Below, one piece after another: positions 1 to 9,015 of a DNA stretch of 64,000 nt. The stretch's first letter is position 1. Each line of letters opens with the position of its first letter. The stretch is from JBKQHQ01 sp052148715 (lineage in GTDB: Bacteria; Pseudomonadota; Alphaproteobacteria; Rhizobiales; Xanthobacteraceae). A model generated the notes under the pieces. The model made no database searches, was not told the origin of the DNA, and saw only the letters and a list, made by a program, of their open reading frames with translations. Location: the NCBI GenBank assembly GCA_052148715.1, contig JBKQHQ010000055.1, positions 1 through 64,000 of the forward strand, given 5' to 3'. The translations under genes and the position numbers were made by a program.

Positions 1-2
1 CG

Positions 3-104
3 CACAATCTGATCCGAATAGCCCCAGGAAAAGACTCTCTGCGCCTCAAACGCAAAGTCGCCGCGTGGGACGACGACTTCCTCGCAACCCTCATTGCCGC
101 ATGA
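3..104 (+). CDS. C-terminal end of an unidentified protein (partial)
   Basis: An open frame enters from the left edge and runs 33 codons to a TGA at 102-104. It has a protein-like composition (basic stretch LRLKRK followed by an acidic DDD and a hydrophobic end). I do not recognise the family from this short tail. It points the same way as the gene at 445 but is separated from it by 340 bases. Confidence 0.45.
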   Translation, partial: HNLIRIAPGKDSLRLKRKVAAWDDDFLATLIAA

Positions 105-444
105 TCTCTTCACCCGATTCCCCTGCATGGTCATGAGTTGAGGAGGCCCCGGCCGCTCCTCTGAACGCTTTGCGCGGTCGCGGTCCCGCCGCAGGTTGTG
201 GCCGTCGTTCCTCGGTTCGCTCGGAGCCCGAGCCCTTGGCGATGGAACTGGCACGGGTCCCAAGCGGTGCGCCCACCCGCGCCGGCGGCGCGGCGAATGG
301 AGGCACCGGCCGAAGCCGCGCGCTTTAGAGCGCAGCATCTTCGCGCGCCATGGGCGGCAAAAATTCTTCTGGATAACCACGCGCCGCTGAGGAAGATATG
401 GGCCACGGATGGCCTCCTGCCTCCGGCCGACCGAGGAGTAAGAC
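105..444. other. 340-base intergenic stretch, no gene seen
   Basis: I see no convincing coding frame. A GC-rich inverted repeat lies at 140-161 (GAGGAG pairing with CTCCTC around a GGCC core), just after the stop of the partial gene. It could be part of a terminator but has no T-run. A GAGGAG ribosome-binding site at the right end belongs to the next gene. Confidence 0.5.
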
Positions 445-2460
445 ATGCGAAAGGTTGTGACCGGCGTCCTTGCCATTCTCATCCTGGGGACCGGCGGCTA
501 TTTCGGCGCCAGAGGGTGGGCGAAGCAACGGGTCGAGCAGGAGGTCGAGACGAGTCTCGCCGCGGTGCGAGCGGTTGGCGCCAGCGTCACCCATGGTGCG
601 GTTGATTTCGACCTCCTGCGTCGCAAGGTGAGCTTGTTGAATGTCGTCGCCGAAACGGCCGGAGAGGCAAAGGCATCGCTGCGGATCGGTCGCATCGTGG
701 CTTCCGGCATCGGCCAGCCGCACGCGGGCCGAGTGTCTGCCGACCGGCTCGAGATTACTGATCTGGAGATCGACGGCACCATCGCGGTCGGGGCGGGCCT
801 GCGCGTCATATACAAGATTCCGCGGCTCGAATTCGTCGACTATTCCGGCCCGACCGTGCCGCTCTATCCGGTCGACGCCGCCTCGCCGCTGGAGGCGATC
901 CGCGTCGCGCTTCAGCAATTCGTCGCCATTACGGCAACCTCGCTCACGATCCCAACACTGACCGTGTCGCTTGCGGCAAGAGAATCACCCCTTGCCGCCG
1001 TCGAATACGGCTATTCGGGAATCGTATTGCGCAACATCGGTGAGGGTCGCGTTGCCAGCACGCTGGTGGACCGGATGGTTGCTGCCGTCAACACCGCCGG
1101 CCTCAACGGTGCGGGCGGGTTCACGGCCGAGATCGTGCGCATGGAGACGCTCGGCTTCGACGTTGGGCCGATCCTCGCCGTGTTGAGCGGGTCGGCCGAC
1201 AACCAATATCGACGTATTTATCAGAAGGTTTCGACGGGTCCTTATACGGTCTCCTTCGAAGATCATCAGACGCCGATCCGGATGCAGATCGACGGGTTCA
1301 GGGCCGAAGACGTGGCATTGAAGCCGTCGAAGTTTCCGCTGGTCGAGATGATCTCCCTGTTCGCATCACTTCCGCGCGCCGGTGAGCCCGTGGACCCGCA
1401 GCGGACGCTCGCCCTCTTCGAGATGGTCGCGGGGGTCTATGACGGAATCCGCATCGGCGATTTCGAGCTGCGCGGAATGCATATGACGCTTCCGCCGCCG
1501 CAGGACCCGTTCAGCCTCGCTGCCATCCGGTTGACCGGGTTCGAGAACGGCCGCCTCGCCGAACTCTCGATCGAAGGCCTGGAGGCGCGAACGCCGCAGC
1601 ATGAGCCGATCAAGATCGGACGTTTCGCGCTACGCGGCCTGGGTCTCGCAGAGCTGCTGCGCAGCACCGGGCGATTGGCAAGGCCCGGCAATCAACCGAC
1701 CCCCGACGAGCTGGCGTCGCTACTGCGCGCGCTCGAAGGCATCGAGATAAAGGGACTCATCGCCCCGTACCAAAACACCGGCAGGCTCGTCGAGATCGAG
1801 ACGGCCAATATCTCTTGGGGCCAGTTCGTCGGTCCAATTCCGAGCCGAGTGCGGGCCACGCTGCACATAACCGGTCCGATCCTGGACTCCGACGGACAGC
1901 CTTTCAAACAACTCGCCGCCGCCGGATTCACCACCGCGAATGTCGATCTCGACGCTGGCGCCGCGTGGACCGAGTCCACGCGCACCCTCGCGCTGTCCCC
2001 ATGGTTCATCAAGCTCGCGAATGTCGGCTCGGTCGAGGCCAAGGGCACGCTGAACAAGGTGCCGGCGAGCATTTTTTCGCTCGACCAGACCACCTTGATT
2101 TCGTCGATGCCGTTGGTCGAAGCCGGCCCGATCGAGATCATTATCCGCGACCTCGGCGGGGTCGACATCGCGGTTGCAGACTTCGCCCGAAAACAGAATG
2201 TGTCGGCCGATGAGGCGCGCCGCACCCTCGTCGAAAGCGTGACGCAGCCGGCTGCCGCGCTTGTTCCGGCCAACCCCGATCTAGCGGCCCTTGCCGACGC
2301 GACCGCGCATTTCATCGAGGCTCGGGGCGGAACGTTGACCATCAAGATCACCCCGAAGAGCTCCCTACCGTTGCTGCAGGTCTTTGCGATGGCCAAGGAC
2401 AACCCAGCCGGCGTTCTGGCACAGTTCCGCATCGAAGCGACGATGACCACACAGCCGTAG
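445..2460 (+). CDS. Large hypothetical membrane-anchored or exported protein (AsmA/DUF945-like appearance)
   Basis: The 671-residue protein starts with a short basic segment and one hydrophobic helix (about residues 5-22), then a long periplasmic-type body of repeated beta-rich segments with phrases such as RIGRIVASG, LRIGDFELRG and KIGRFALRGLG. This is typical of AsmA-like or DUF945-like envelope proteins whose repeated strands scaffold lipid transport or outer-membrane maintenance. No catalytic motif is visible. The start is supported by GAGGAG six bases before the ATG. It faces aspS tail to tail and appears to be transcribed alone. The family label is inference; 'exported hypothetical' is safe. 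Confidence 0.75.
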   Translation: MRKVVTGVLAILILGTGGYFGARGWAKQRVEQEVETSLAAVRAVGASVTHGAVDFDLLRRKVSLLNVVAETAGEAKASLRIGRIVASGIGQPHAGRVSADRLEITDLEIDGTIAVGAGLRVIYKIPRLEFVDYSGPTVPLYPVDAASPLEAIRVALQQFVAITATSLTIPTLTVSLAARESPLAAVEYGYSGIVLRNIGEGRVASTLVDRMVAAVNTAGLNGAGGFTAEIVRMETLGFDVGPILAVLSGSADNQYRRIYQKVSTGPYTVSFEDHQTPIRMQIDGFRAEDVALKPSKFPLVEMISLFASLPRAGEPVDPQRTLALFEMVAGVYDGIRIGDFELRGMHMTLPPPQDPFSLAAIRLTGFENGRLAELSIEGLEARTPQHEPIKIGRFALRGLGLAELLRSTGRLARPGNQPTPDELASLLRALEGIEIKGLIAPYQNTGRLVEIETANISWGQFVGPIPSRVRATLHITGPILDSDGQPFKQLAAAGFTTANVDLDAGAAWTESTRTLALSPWFIKLANVGSVEAKGTLNKVPASIFSLDQTTLISSMPLVEAGPIEIIIRDLGGVDIAVADFARKQNVSADEARRTLVESVTQPAAALVPANPDLAALADATAHFIEARGGTLTIKITPKSSLPLLQVFAMAKDNPAGVLAQFRIEATMTTQP

Positions 2461-2513
2461 CGGCGGCTGCGGTTTATACGACCGCCGCTCGCACGCAACG
2501 CGATGCGGCGTGC
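2460..2513. terminator. Inverted repeats between two convergent genes
   Basis: Two short inverted repeats sit in the convergent gap between the hypothetical gene and aspS: arms 2460-2466/2482-2488 (GCGGCGG/CCGCCGC) and 2491-2496/2508-2513 (GCACGC/GCGTGC). The position suits bidirectional termination, but neither has a clear T-run. Confidence 0.3.
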
Positions 2514-2529
2514 CCACAGGCCGGGGCCG

Positions 2530-4374
2530 TCACTTTTGCGGCAGGTTCAGCCTGATGTGCAATTCCCGCAGCTGCTTGGGCGAGACTTCCGAGGGCGCGC
2601 CCATCAGCAGGTCTTCGGCCTTCTGGTTCATCGGGAACGGAACCACCTCGCGCAGGTTCTCCTCCCCACACAGCAGCATGACGATGCGGTCGACGCCCGG
2701 CGCGATGCCGCCGTGCGGCGGCGCGCCATATTGCAGCGCGCGCAGCATGCCGCCGAATTTTTGCTCGAGCACGTCCTCACCGTAACCCGCAATGGCAAAG
2801 GCCTTGCGCATCACCTCGGGGCGATGGTTGCGGATCGCGCCCGAAGAGAGCTCGATGCCGTTGCAGACGATGTCGTACTGGATCGCTTTGATCGCGAGGA
2901 TCGTTTGCTGGTCGCCCGGATCGAGCTCGAGGAACTGCTCGACGGGATAATTCGGCATGGAGAAGGGGTTGTGGGAGAAGTCGATCTTCTTCTCCTCCTC
3001 GCTCCACTCATACATCGGAAAGTCGACGATCCAGCAAAAGGCAAATTGACCTTTGTCGATCAGGCCAAGCTCGTCGGCGATCCGAGTGCGGGCGGCACCT
3101 GCAACCTTCGCAGCTGGGCCAGGCTTATCAGCAACGAAGAAAAGCACATCGCCCGACTGCAGACCTGTTTTTTTCGCCATTTGGATCAGCAGATCTATAT
3201 GCACGAACTTTGCGATCGGACCGCTCGCGCTGATATGGGAGACCGCCTCAAAGGGATGTTCGCGATGAGGCATCTCAATCTTGTCAAATACGATATAGCC
3301 CAGGCCCGCGGCACCGAGATCGGTGCGCACCCATTCGTTAAGCTTGTCGAACCATGAGCGCGGCCGCCCGGCAGCGCGTGGCGCAGGTATTGCTCGAACC
3401 ACACCGCCCGTCTTGATGACGTTCTTAAAAGCATTGAACGTTACCCTTGAATCGTTGAACTCCTCGGTTACGTCGGCGATCACTAGCGGATTGCGCAAAT
3501 CGGGCTTATCGGTGCCGTATTTGAGCAGCGCATCCGCATAGCGGATCAGCGGAAATTTCGGCGTCACCGGCTTGCCGTCACCAAATTCCTCGAACACGCC
3601 GCGCAGGACCGGCTCTACCGCCGCAAACACGTCCTCCTGGGTCACGAAGCTCATCTCGATGTCGAGCTGGTAGAACTCGCCCGGCGAGCGGTCGGCGCGC
3701 GCGTCCTCGTCGCGAAAGCAGGGCGCAATCTGAAAATAGCGATCGAAGCCGGCGATCATGAGCAGCTGCTTGAACTGCTGCGGGGCTTGCGGCAGCGCGT
3801 AGAACTTGCCCGGATGCAAACGCGAGGGCACCAGAAAGTCGCGCGCGCCCTCGGGCGAGGAGGCGGTAAGGATCGGCGTCTGGAACTCGAAGAACCCCTG
3901 CGCTTTCATGCGCGCCCGCAGGCTGTCGATGATGGCGCCGCGCTTCATGATGTTGGCGTGCAGCCGCTCGCGGCGAAGATCGAGAAACCGGTATTTGAGC
4001 CGCATCTCTTCCGGATATTCCTGCTCGCCGAAAACCGGGAGCGGCAACTCGGCGGCATCGCCGAGCACCTCGATTTCGGCGACGAAGATCTCGACCGCCC
4101 CGGTCGGCAATTCGGGGTTCTCGGTGCCGGCCGGGCGCCTACGCACGGTCCCGTCGATCCGCACCACCCACTCGGCGCGCAACCGTTCCGCCTCCCGAAA
4201 GGCCGGCGAATCGGGATCGGCCACGCACTGGGTGAGGCCATAGTGATCGCGCAGGTCGATGAACAGCAGGCCGCCATGGTCGCGGATGCGATGGCACCAG
4301 CCCGCGAGCCGCACGGGCGTGCCGACATCACTCGCGCGGAGCGCGGCGCAGGTATGGGTTCGGTAACGGTGCAT
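2530..4374 (-). CDS. aspS: Aspartate-tRNA ligase
   Basis: This class IIb aminoacyl-tRNA synthetase charges tRNA-Asp (and in many alphaproteobacteria also tRNA-Asn) with aspartate in the cytoplasm. The 614-residue protein has an N-terminal OB-fold anticodon-binding domain (RLAGWCHRIRDHGG, about 22-35), motif 2 around FRDEDARADRSP, the bacterial GAD insertion, and motif 3 GGIAPGVDRI near the C-terminus. The start was set at the ATG whose product begins MHRYRTHTC, as in relatives; the frame stays open 55 codons upstream without a family-like sequence. It is transcribed toward the convergent hypothetical gene. Confidence 0.95.
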   Translation of the reverse strand: MHRYRTHTCAALRASDVGTPVRLAGWCHRIRDHGGLLFIDLRDHYGLTQCVADPDSPAFREAERLRAEWVVRIDGTVRRRPAGTENPELPTGAVEIFVAEIEVLGDAAELPLPVFGEQEYPEEMRLKYRFLDLRRERLHANIMKRGAIIDSLRARMKAQGFFEFQTPILTASSPEGARDFLVPSRLHPGKFYALPQAPQQFKQLLMIAGFDRYFQIAPCFRDEDARADRSPGEFYQLDIEMSFVTQEDVFAAVEPVLRGVFEEFGDGKPVTPKFPLIRYADALLKYGTDKPDLRNPLVIADVTEEFNDSRVTFNAFKNVIKTGGVVRAIPAPRAAGRPRSWFDKLNEWVRTDLGAAGLGYIVFDKIEMPHREHPFEAVSHISASGPIAKFVHIDLLIQMAKKTGLQSGDVLFFVADKPGPAAKVAGAARTRIADELGLIDKGQFAFCWIVDFPMYEWSEEEKKIDFSHNPFSMPNYPVEQFLELDPGDQQTILAIKAIQYDIVCNGIELSSGAIRNHRPEVMRKAFAIAGYGEDVLEQKFGGMLRALQYGAPPHGGIAPGVDRIVMLLCGEENLREVVPFPMNQKAEDLLMGAPSEVSPKQLRELHIRLNLPQK

Positions 4375-4553
4375 ATCGGGTCCCGTGCGAGCGGTCGTGG
4401 CCATCGTGTGAAGCGGCCGGAAAGACACATGCATGGTTCGCATTGTCAAGGCGATGGGCGGCGGACTACGGTTCGATGCGGGCCGTCGAAACGCGCGACA
4501 AATGCGCCACAGAGAACCACCCGGATCATCATGACCCAACCGAGCGCGGCCAA

Positions 4554-6176
4554 ATGAATACCGCCGAGGCGACCATCGCCGCGCTTCTCGCCCATGGGAT
4601 CGAGACGGTCTACGCGCTGCCCGGTGTGCACAACGACGCCTTGTTCGACGCCCTGTTCAAAGCGGCCGGCCGGATGCGCACGATCCACACGCGCCATGAG
4701 CAGGGCGCAGCCTATATGGCGCTCGGCGCCGCTCTCGCCACCGGACGGCCGCAAGCCTACGCGGTCGTGCCGGGTCCGGGCCTCCTCAATACGGCTGCGG
4801 CGCTGCTCACCGCATACGGCATGAACGCGCCGGTCCTCGCGCTGATCGGCCAGATCCCGCAGGTCGATATCGGGCGCGGATTTGGTCATCTGCACGAGAT
4901 CCGCGACCAGGCCGGCATCCTATCGCGGTTGGTCGATTTCTCGGCGCGAATCCGTGCTCCGGCCGAGGCGGCGCCCCTGGTGGGCGCCGCGGTGGCCGCG
5001 ATGGCGACGCGCCGGCGCGGCCCCGCGGCGCTCGAATGCGCGATCGACGTGTGGGGCCGCAGCGGGCCGGTGGGGCCGGTCGAGCCGCCCTCGGCGCGCG
5101 CCGATCCTCCGCTTGACGAGGATGCCATTCTCGATGCCGCAAAGCGTCTCGGCGCCGCTCGGCGCGTGCTGATCGTCTGCGGTGGCGGCGCGCAGGACGC
5201 GGCCCAGGAAGTAACGGCGCTGTCCGGGATGCTGCAGGCGCCCGTCCTCGGCTATCGCCGCGGCCGTGGCCTGCTCGACAGCCGCAATCCCTTCAGCGTG
5301 ACGCTGCCGCTCGGCCATGAGCTCTGGCGCGACGCCGATGTAGTGCTCGCCATCGGCACCAGGCTGCACATGCAGCAAGCGAGCTGGGGTACCGATAACG
5401 ACCTGAGCATCATCCGCATCGATGCCGACCCGGAGGAGCCGGACCGGCTGCGCCGCCCGGCCGTGGCACTGATTGGCGATGCAAGACCGATCCTGCGGCG
5501 GCTTCTCGACCTGCTCCCCACGCACAATTCCAGCCGTCCTTCGCGCAAGGATGAGATGCAGGAACGGCATGCAAAAATGCATGCCCGCCTGCAGAAGCTC
5601 GCGCCGCAACTCGCTTGGCTCGAGGCCATCCGGGCCGAGTTGCCGGAAGACGGAATCTTCGTCGACGAAGTGACGCAAGTCGGATTCGCGGCGCGCTTGG
5701 CGATGCCCATCTACAAGCCACGGACCTTCCTATCGCCCGGCTACCAGGACAATCTCGGTTGGGGCTTTGCCACCGCGCTCGGTGCGCAACATGCGCGTTC
5801 CGACGTCCCCGTTCTCGCAATCTCCGGCGACGGCGGCTTTCTCTACACCGGGAATGAGCTCGCAACGGCGATTCGGCACCGCATTCCGCTCGTGACCCTC
5901 GTATTCTCCGACGGCGCATTCGGCAACGTGCGCCGCATCCAAGAGGAACGCTACGGCAATCGGCTCATCGCCAGCGACCTCGCCAATCCTGACTTCGTGC
6001 GCTTTGCCGAAAGCTTTGGCGCTCGCGCAGAACGCTCCCGCACGCCGCAGGAACTGCGGCCGATCCTCAAGCGTGCCCTCGCGTCGCGCGAGGGACCGAC
6101 CCTGATCGAGGTGCCGGTTGGACCGATGCCGAGCCCCTGGGAATTCCTGCAGCTGCCGCGGGTGCGCGGCCGGTGA
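4554..6176 (+). CDS. Thiamine-diphosphate-dependent enzyme, acetolactate synthase-like
   Basis: The 540-residue protein has the three-domain layout of the acetolactate synthase/benzoylformate decarboxylase family. The N-terminal pyrimidine-binding domain carries the catalytic Glu (RHEQGAAYMA, Glu49). A central domain follows, and the C-terminal domain has the ThDP-Mg motif beginning SGDGGFLYTGNE and ending SDGAFGN. The final Asn is present, but the usual NN pair before it is not. The substrate is unknown: it is not the ilvB-ilvN biosynthetic enzyme by context, because no small subunit follows. It is divergent from aspS. The start at 4554 gives a family-like MNTAEATIAALLAHG. Confidence 0.85.
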   Translation: MNTAEATIAALLAHGIETVYALPGVHNDALFDALFKAAGRMRTIHTRHEQGAAYMALGAALATGRPQAYAVVPGPGLLNTAAALLTAYGMNAPVLALIGQIPQVDIGRGFGHLHEIRDQAGILSRLVDFSARIRAPAEAAPLVGAAVAAMATRRRGPAALECAIDVWGRSGPVGPVEPPSARADPPLDEDAILDAAKRLGAARRVLIVCGGGAQDAAQEVTALSGMLQAPVLGYRRGRGLLDSRNPFSVTLPLGHELWRDADVVLAIGTRLHMQQASWGTDNDLSIIRIDADPEEPDRLRRPAVALIGDARPILRRLLDLLPTHNSSRPSRKDEMQERHAKMHARLQKLAPQLAWLEAIRAELPEDGIFVDEVTQVGFAARLAMPIYKPRTFLSPGYQDNLGWGFATALGAQHARSDVPVLAISGDGGFLYTGNELATAIRHRIPLVTLVFSDGAFGNVRRIQEERYGNRLIASDLANPDFVRFAESFGARAERSRTPQELRPILKRALASREGPTLIEVPVGPMPSPWEFLQLPRVRGR

Positions 6177-6317
6177 GGTGCCTGCTATGAACGCTACGCA
6201 CCACCCGTCTTGGCGTGCCAGGCCTCGCGTCCTGCCGCAGCGCCCCTGCTTTGCGGAAACCTGCCGCCGGTGCCACGCTCACCGCGACCCGAGACAGGCC
6301 TTTTGAGTCGGCTATCG

Positions 6318-7475
6318 ATGACGTCCATAGAACCCATCACCACCACGTCCGAGCTCGGCGAAACGTGCAAACGCCTCGCCCTGCATCCTTTCGTGACCGT
6401 CGACACCGAGTTTCTTCGCGAGTCCACTTATTACCCGCAGCTTTGCGTTGTGCAGATGGCAGGTCCAAGAGACGCGGTCGTGATCGATGCCCTTGCCGAA
6501 GGCCTCGATTTGCAACCTTTCTTCGAGCTGATGGGCGATGCGCGCGTGATCAAGGTCTTTCACGCGGCCCGGCAAGACATCGAGATCATGTGGCATCGGG
6601 CTGGCCTCATCCCGCATCCGATTTTCGATACCCAGGTCGCCGCCATGGTCCTCGGCCACGGCGATTCGATTTCCTACGAGCAGCTCGTTCAGCGCATCAC
6701 CGGCGACAGTATCGACAAGTCGCACCGCTTCAGCGACTGGGCCAAGCGCCCGCTGAGCCGTGCTCAACTTGCCTATGCGGCGTCCGATGTCACCCATCTG
6801 CGTGACGTGTATCTGGCGCTTTCCGGCGACCTCGAAAAGCGCGGGCGCATCGATTGGGTCTACGAGGAGATGGAAGTGCTGACGTCGCCGCGGACCTATC
6901 GCATGGAGCCGCAGAACGCCTGGGAACGTTTGAAGACACGGGTGCGCAAACCCAAGGAACTCGCGGTTCTCATCGAGGTCGCCGCGTGGCGTGAGCGCGA
7001 AGCGCAGTTGCGCGACGTCCCGCGCGGCCGCGTCCTCAAAGACGATGCACTCGCGGATATCGCAGTGCAGGCGCCGACCACGATCGAGCGGCTTGGCGCT
7101 CTGCGCTCCCTGCCCAAAGGTTTCGAACGATCGCGATGGGGCGAAGCCATCCTCGAGGCTGTGGCGCGCGGGCTTGCGCGCGACCCTAGGAGCTTGCCGC
7201 CGATCGAACGCACCCGGTCCGCAACAAACGGAGGGGCGACGGTCGAACTGCTAAAAGTCTTGCTGCGCATGACGTCGGAATCCTATGGCGTCGCAGCAAA
7301 GATCGTCGCGACGGTCGACGACCTAGAGCGCATCGCTGCCGACGACGACGCGGATGTTCCCGCCCTCAAAGGCTGGCGCCGGGAGCTCTTCGGCGAGAAA
7401 GCCCTCGCGCTGAAGCACGGACGGCTGGCGCTCGCCGTGGATACCGGCCGCGTCGTGGCAGTACGGCGGGATTAG
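6318..7475 (+). CDS. rnd: Ribonuclease D
   Basis: This 3'-5' exoribonuclease acts in tRNA and stable-RNA 3' maturation. The 385-residue protein has a DEDDy exonuclease domain: Exo I VDTEFLRE (Asp29, Glu31), Exo II FHAARQDIEIMW and Exo III YAASDVTHL. An HRDC domain follows (about 195-275), then a C-terminal helical region. The ATG at 6318 gives MTSIEPITTT, matching relatives; the frame extends 36 codons upstream without support. It ends 10 bases from the convergent ppx. Confidence 0.93.
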   Translation: MTSIEPITTTSELGETCKRLALHPFVTVDTEFLRESTYYPQLCVVQMAGPRDAVVIDALAEGLDLQPFFELMGDARVIKVFHAARQDIEIMWHRAGLIPHPIFDTQVAAMVLGHGDSISYEQLVQRITGDSIDKSHRFSDWAKRPLSRAQLAYAASDVTHLRDVYLALSGDLEKRGRIDWVYEEMEVLTSPRTYRMEPQNAWERLKTRVRKPKELAVLIEVAAWREREAQLRDVPRGRVLKDDALADIAVQAPTTIERLGALRSLPKGFERSRWGEAILEAVARGLARDPRSLPPIERTRSATNGGATVELLKVLLRMTSESYGVAAKIVATVDDLERIAADDDADVPALKGWRRELFGEKALALKHGRLALAVDTGRVVAVRRD

Positions 7476-7485
7476 CCGACAGGTC

Positions 7486-9015
7486 TTACGAGGTCGCGAT
7501 CACCGCGTCATAGCCGATCAGGCGCGCGAGCTGTCTCAGCCGATTGAACAGACGCTCGCCGGCGAGCGCAGCCAAATCCCCTTCGAGGCGCAGCACCAAC
7601 CGCTTGCCTTCGACCCTCAAGGGCGCTTTCGGCAGCACTCCAGGCATCGCCGCTGAAACCAGATAGGCGACCCGCATCAAGGCGCCCAATATCCGCGCAC
7701 GTTCGATGATACGGGCGGATGCAATCTGACGCAGATGCGGTGAGAGCTCGTCGGCAATTGTTCCGACGTGCCGGAAATAGACCGTCAATGCGAGGAAGGC
7801 GCGGCCCGGATGATCGACGGCGACGAAGCCGCCATGCGCGATGATGTTCAAGGATTGCTCGCCACGATAGTCCGGATGCGCGCGCCAACCGATGTCCCCC
7901 AGCAGGCAGGCGGCATGGCGCAGCCGTTTGTCCTGCACCGATTCATCGAGCCCCGACGACTCCATGAAGCCGTCGGTCCATCCGATCATCTCCTCCCCGT
8001 GCTGCGGCGAACGCGACCGCAGCAGGTTAAGATCGCGCGCGGCGGCAAGCAGCGGGTCCTCGCGTCGCTCCTGCGCATCCAGCAGCGAATAGAGCAAACC
8101 CTCGCGCACGCCGAGCGCCGAAAACACGACCTCCTTGGGCTTGCCGATCCGCACCAGATGCTCAAGCACCAATGCCCCATAAGCGAGGAGCGGCCGCCGC
8201 GCACTGGCGATCGCCTCGATCTGCGAGAGCGTTTCGGTATCAGCCCGATGCACCATGCGGGAGAACTGGTAGGTCTCGCGGGCAGGCACCACATAACCGT
8301 GCATGACATGCAGCGGATAGTCGGTCTGCCACATGTGCAACCGAGCCAGCGCCCGCCACGTGCCCCCGACCGCGTAGAAGGCGCGGCCTTCCATGCGCGT
8401 GAGCGTACGCACGTCGGCAAGCGCTTCGACGACGATCTTTTCGGCCTTCCTGACAGACTTCGCCGACAAGTCTTGCAAGGCGAGGCCCCCGAGCGGCAGC
8501 GTCACCCCGGCTTTCGAGCGCGACCCCTGCAATTCGATAAGCTCGAGCGAGCCGCCGCCGAGGTCACCCACCACCCCGTGCGGCCGATAAATGCCGGAGA
8601 CCACGCCCAGTGCGGTCAGCTCGGCCTCTTGCTTGCCGGACAGCACCGGGATCTTGCAAGCGCAGATGCGCTCGGCTTCCGCAATGAATGCCTTGCCGTT
8701 GCTGGCGTCGCGGCAGGCTGCGGTCGCGATCGCCCAAACGTGCTCCACCCGCATGAGATCGCAAAGCGCACGGTATCGGCGCAGCGTCGCCAGCGCTTTG
8801 TCAACCGCATCGATCGCCAACAGCCCGGTCGACTGCACCTCGCGGCCGAGCCCGCACAAGGTCTTTTCGTTGAAGATCGGCGTCGGGGCGCGAGTCAATC
8901 CTTCGTACACCACCAGGCGAACGGAGTTCGACCCGATATCAAACACCGCTACCGGCGGACCATGATCAAGACGGCCCTTGGCGAGAGAAGCCGCCTGGGG
9001 GGTCAGGTCAAGCAC
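7486..9015 (-). CDS. ppx: Exopolyphosphatase / guanosine pentaphosphatase family
   Basis: This ASKHA-fold phosphatase removes terminal phosphate from polyphosphate, and in some members hydrolyses pppGpp. In the 509-residue protein the phosphate-1 loop (AVFDIGSNSVRLV, near residue 23) and the second nucleotide motif (VGDLGGGSLELIEL) are clear, with a C-terminal HD-like helical domain. It overlaps the end of ppk by 8 bases, so the kinase and the phosphatase for polyphosphate are made from one transcript. Confidence 0.93.
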   Translation of the reverse strand: MLDLTPQAASLAKGRLDHGPPVAVFDIGSNSVRLVVYEGLTRAPTPIFNEKTLCGLGREVQSTGLLAIDAVDKALATLRRYRALCDLMRVEHVWAIATAACRDASNGKAFIAEAERICACKIPVLSGKQEAELTALGVVSGIYRPHGVVGDLGGGSLELIELQGSRSKAGVTLPLGGLALQDLSAKSVRKAEKIVVEALADVRTLTRMEGRAFYAVGGTWRALARLHMWQTDYPLHVMHGYVVPARETYQFSRMVHRADTETLSQIEAIASARRPLLAYGALVLEHLVRIGKPKEVVFSALGVREGLLYSLLDAQERREDPLLAAARDLNLLRSRSPQHGEEMIGWTDGFMESSGLDESVQDKRLRHAACLLGDIGWRAHPDYRGEQSLNIIAHGGFVAVDHPGRAFLALTVYFRHVGTIADELSPHLRQIASARIIERARILGALMRVAYLVSAAMPGVLPKAPLRVEGKRLVLRLEGDLAALAGERLFNRLRQLARLIGYDAVIATS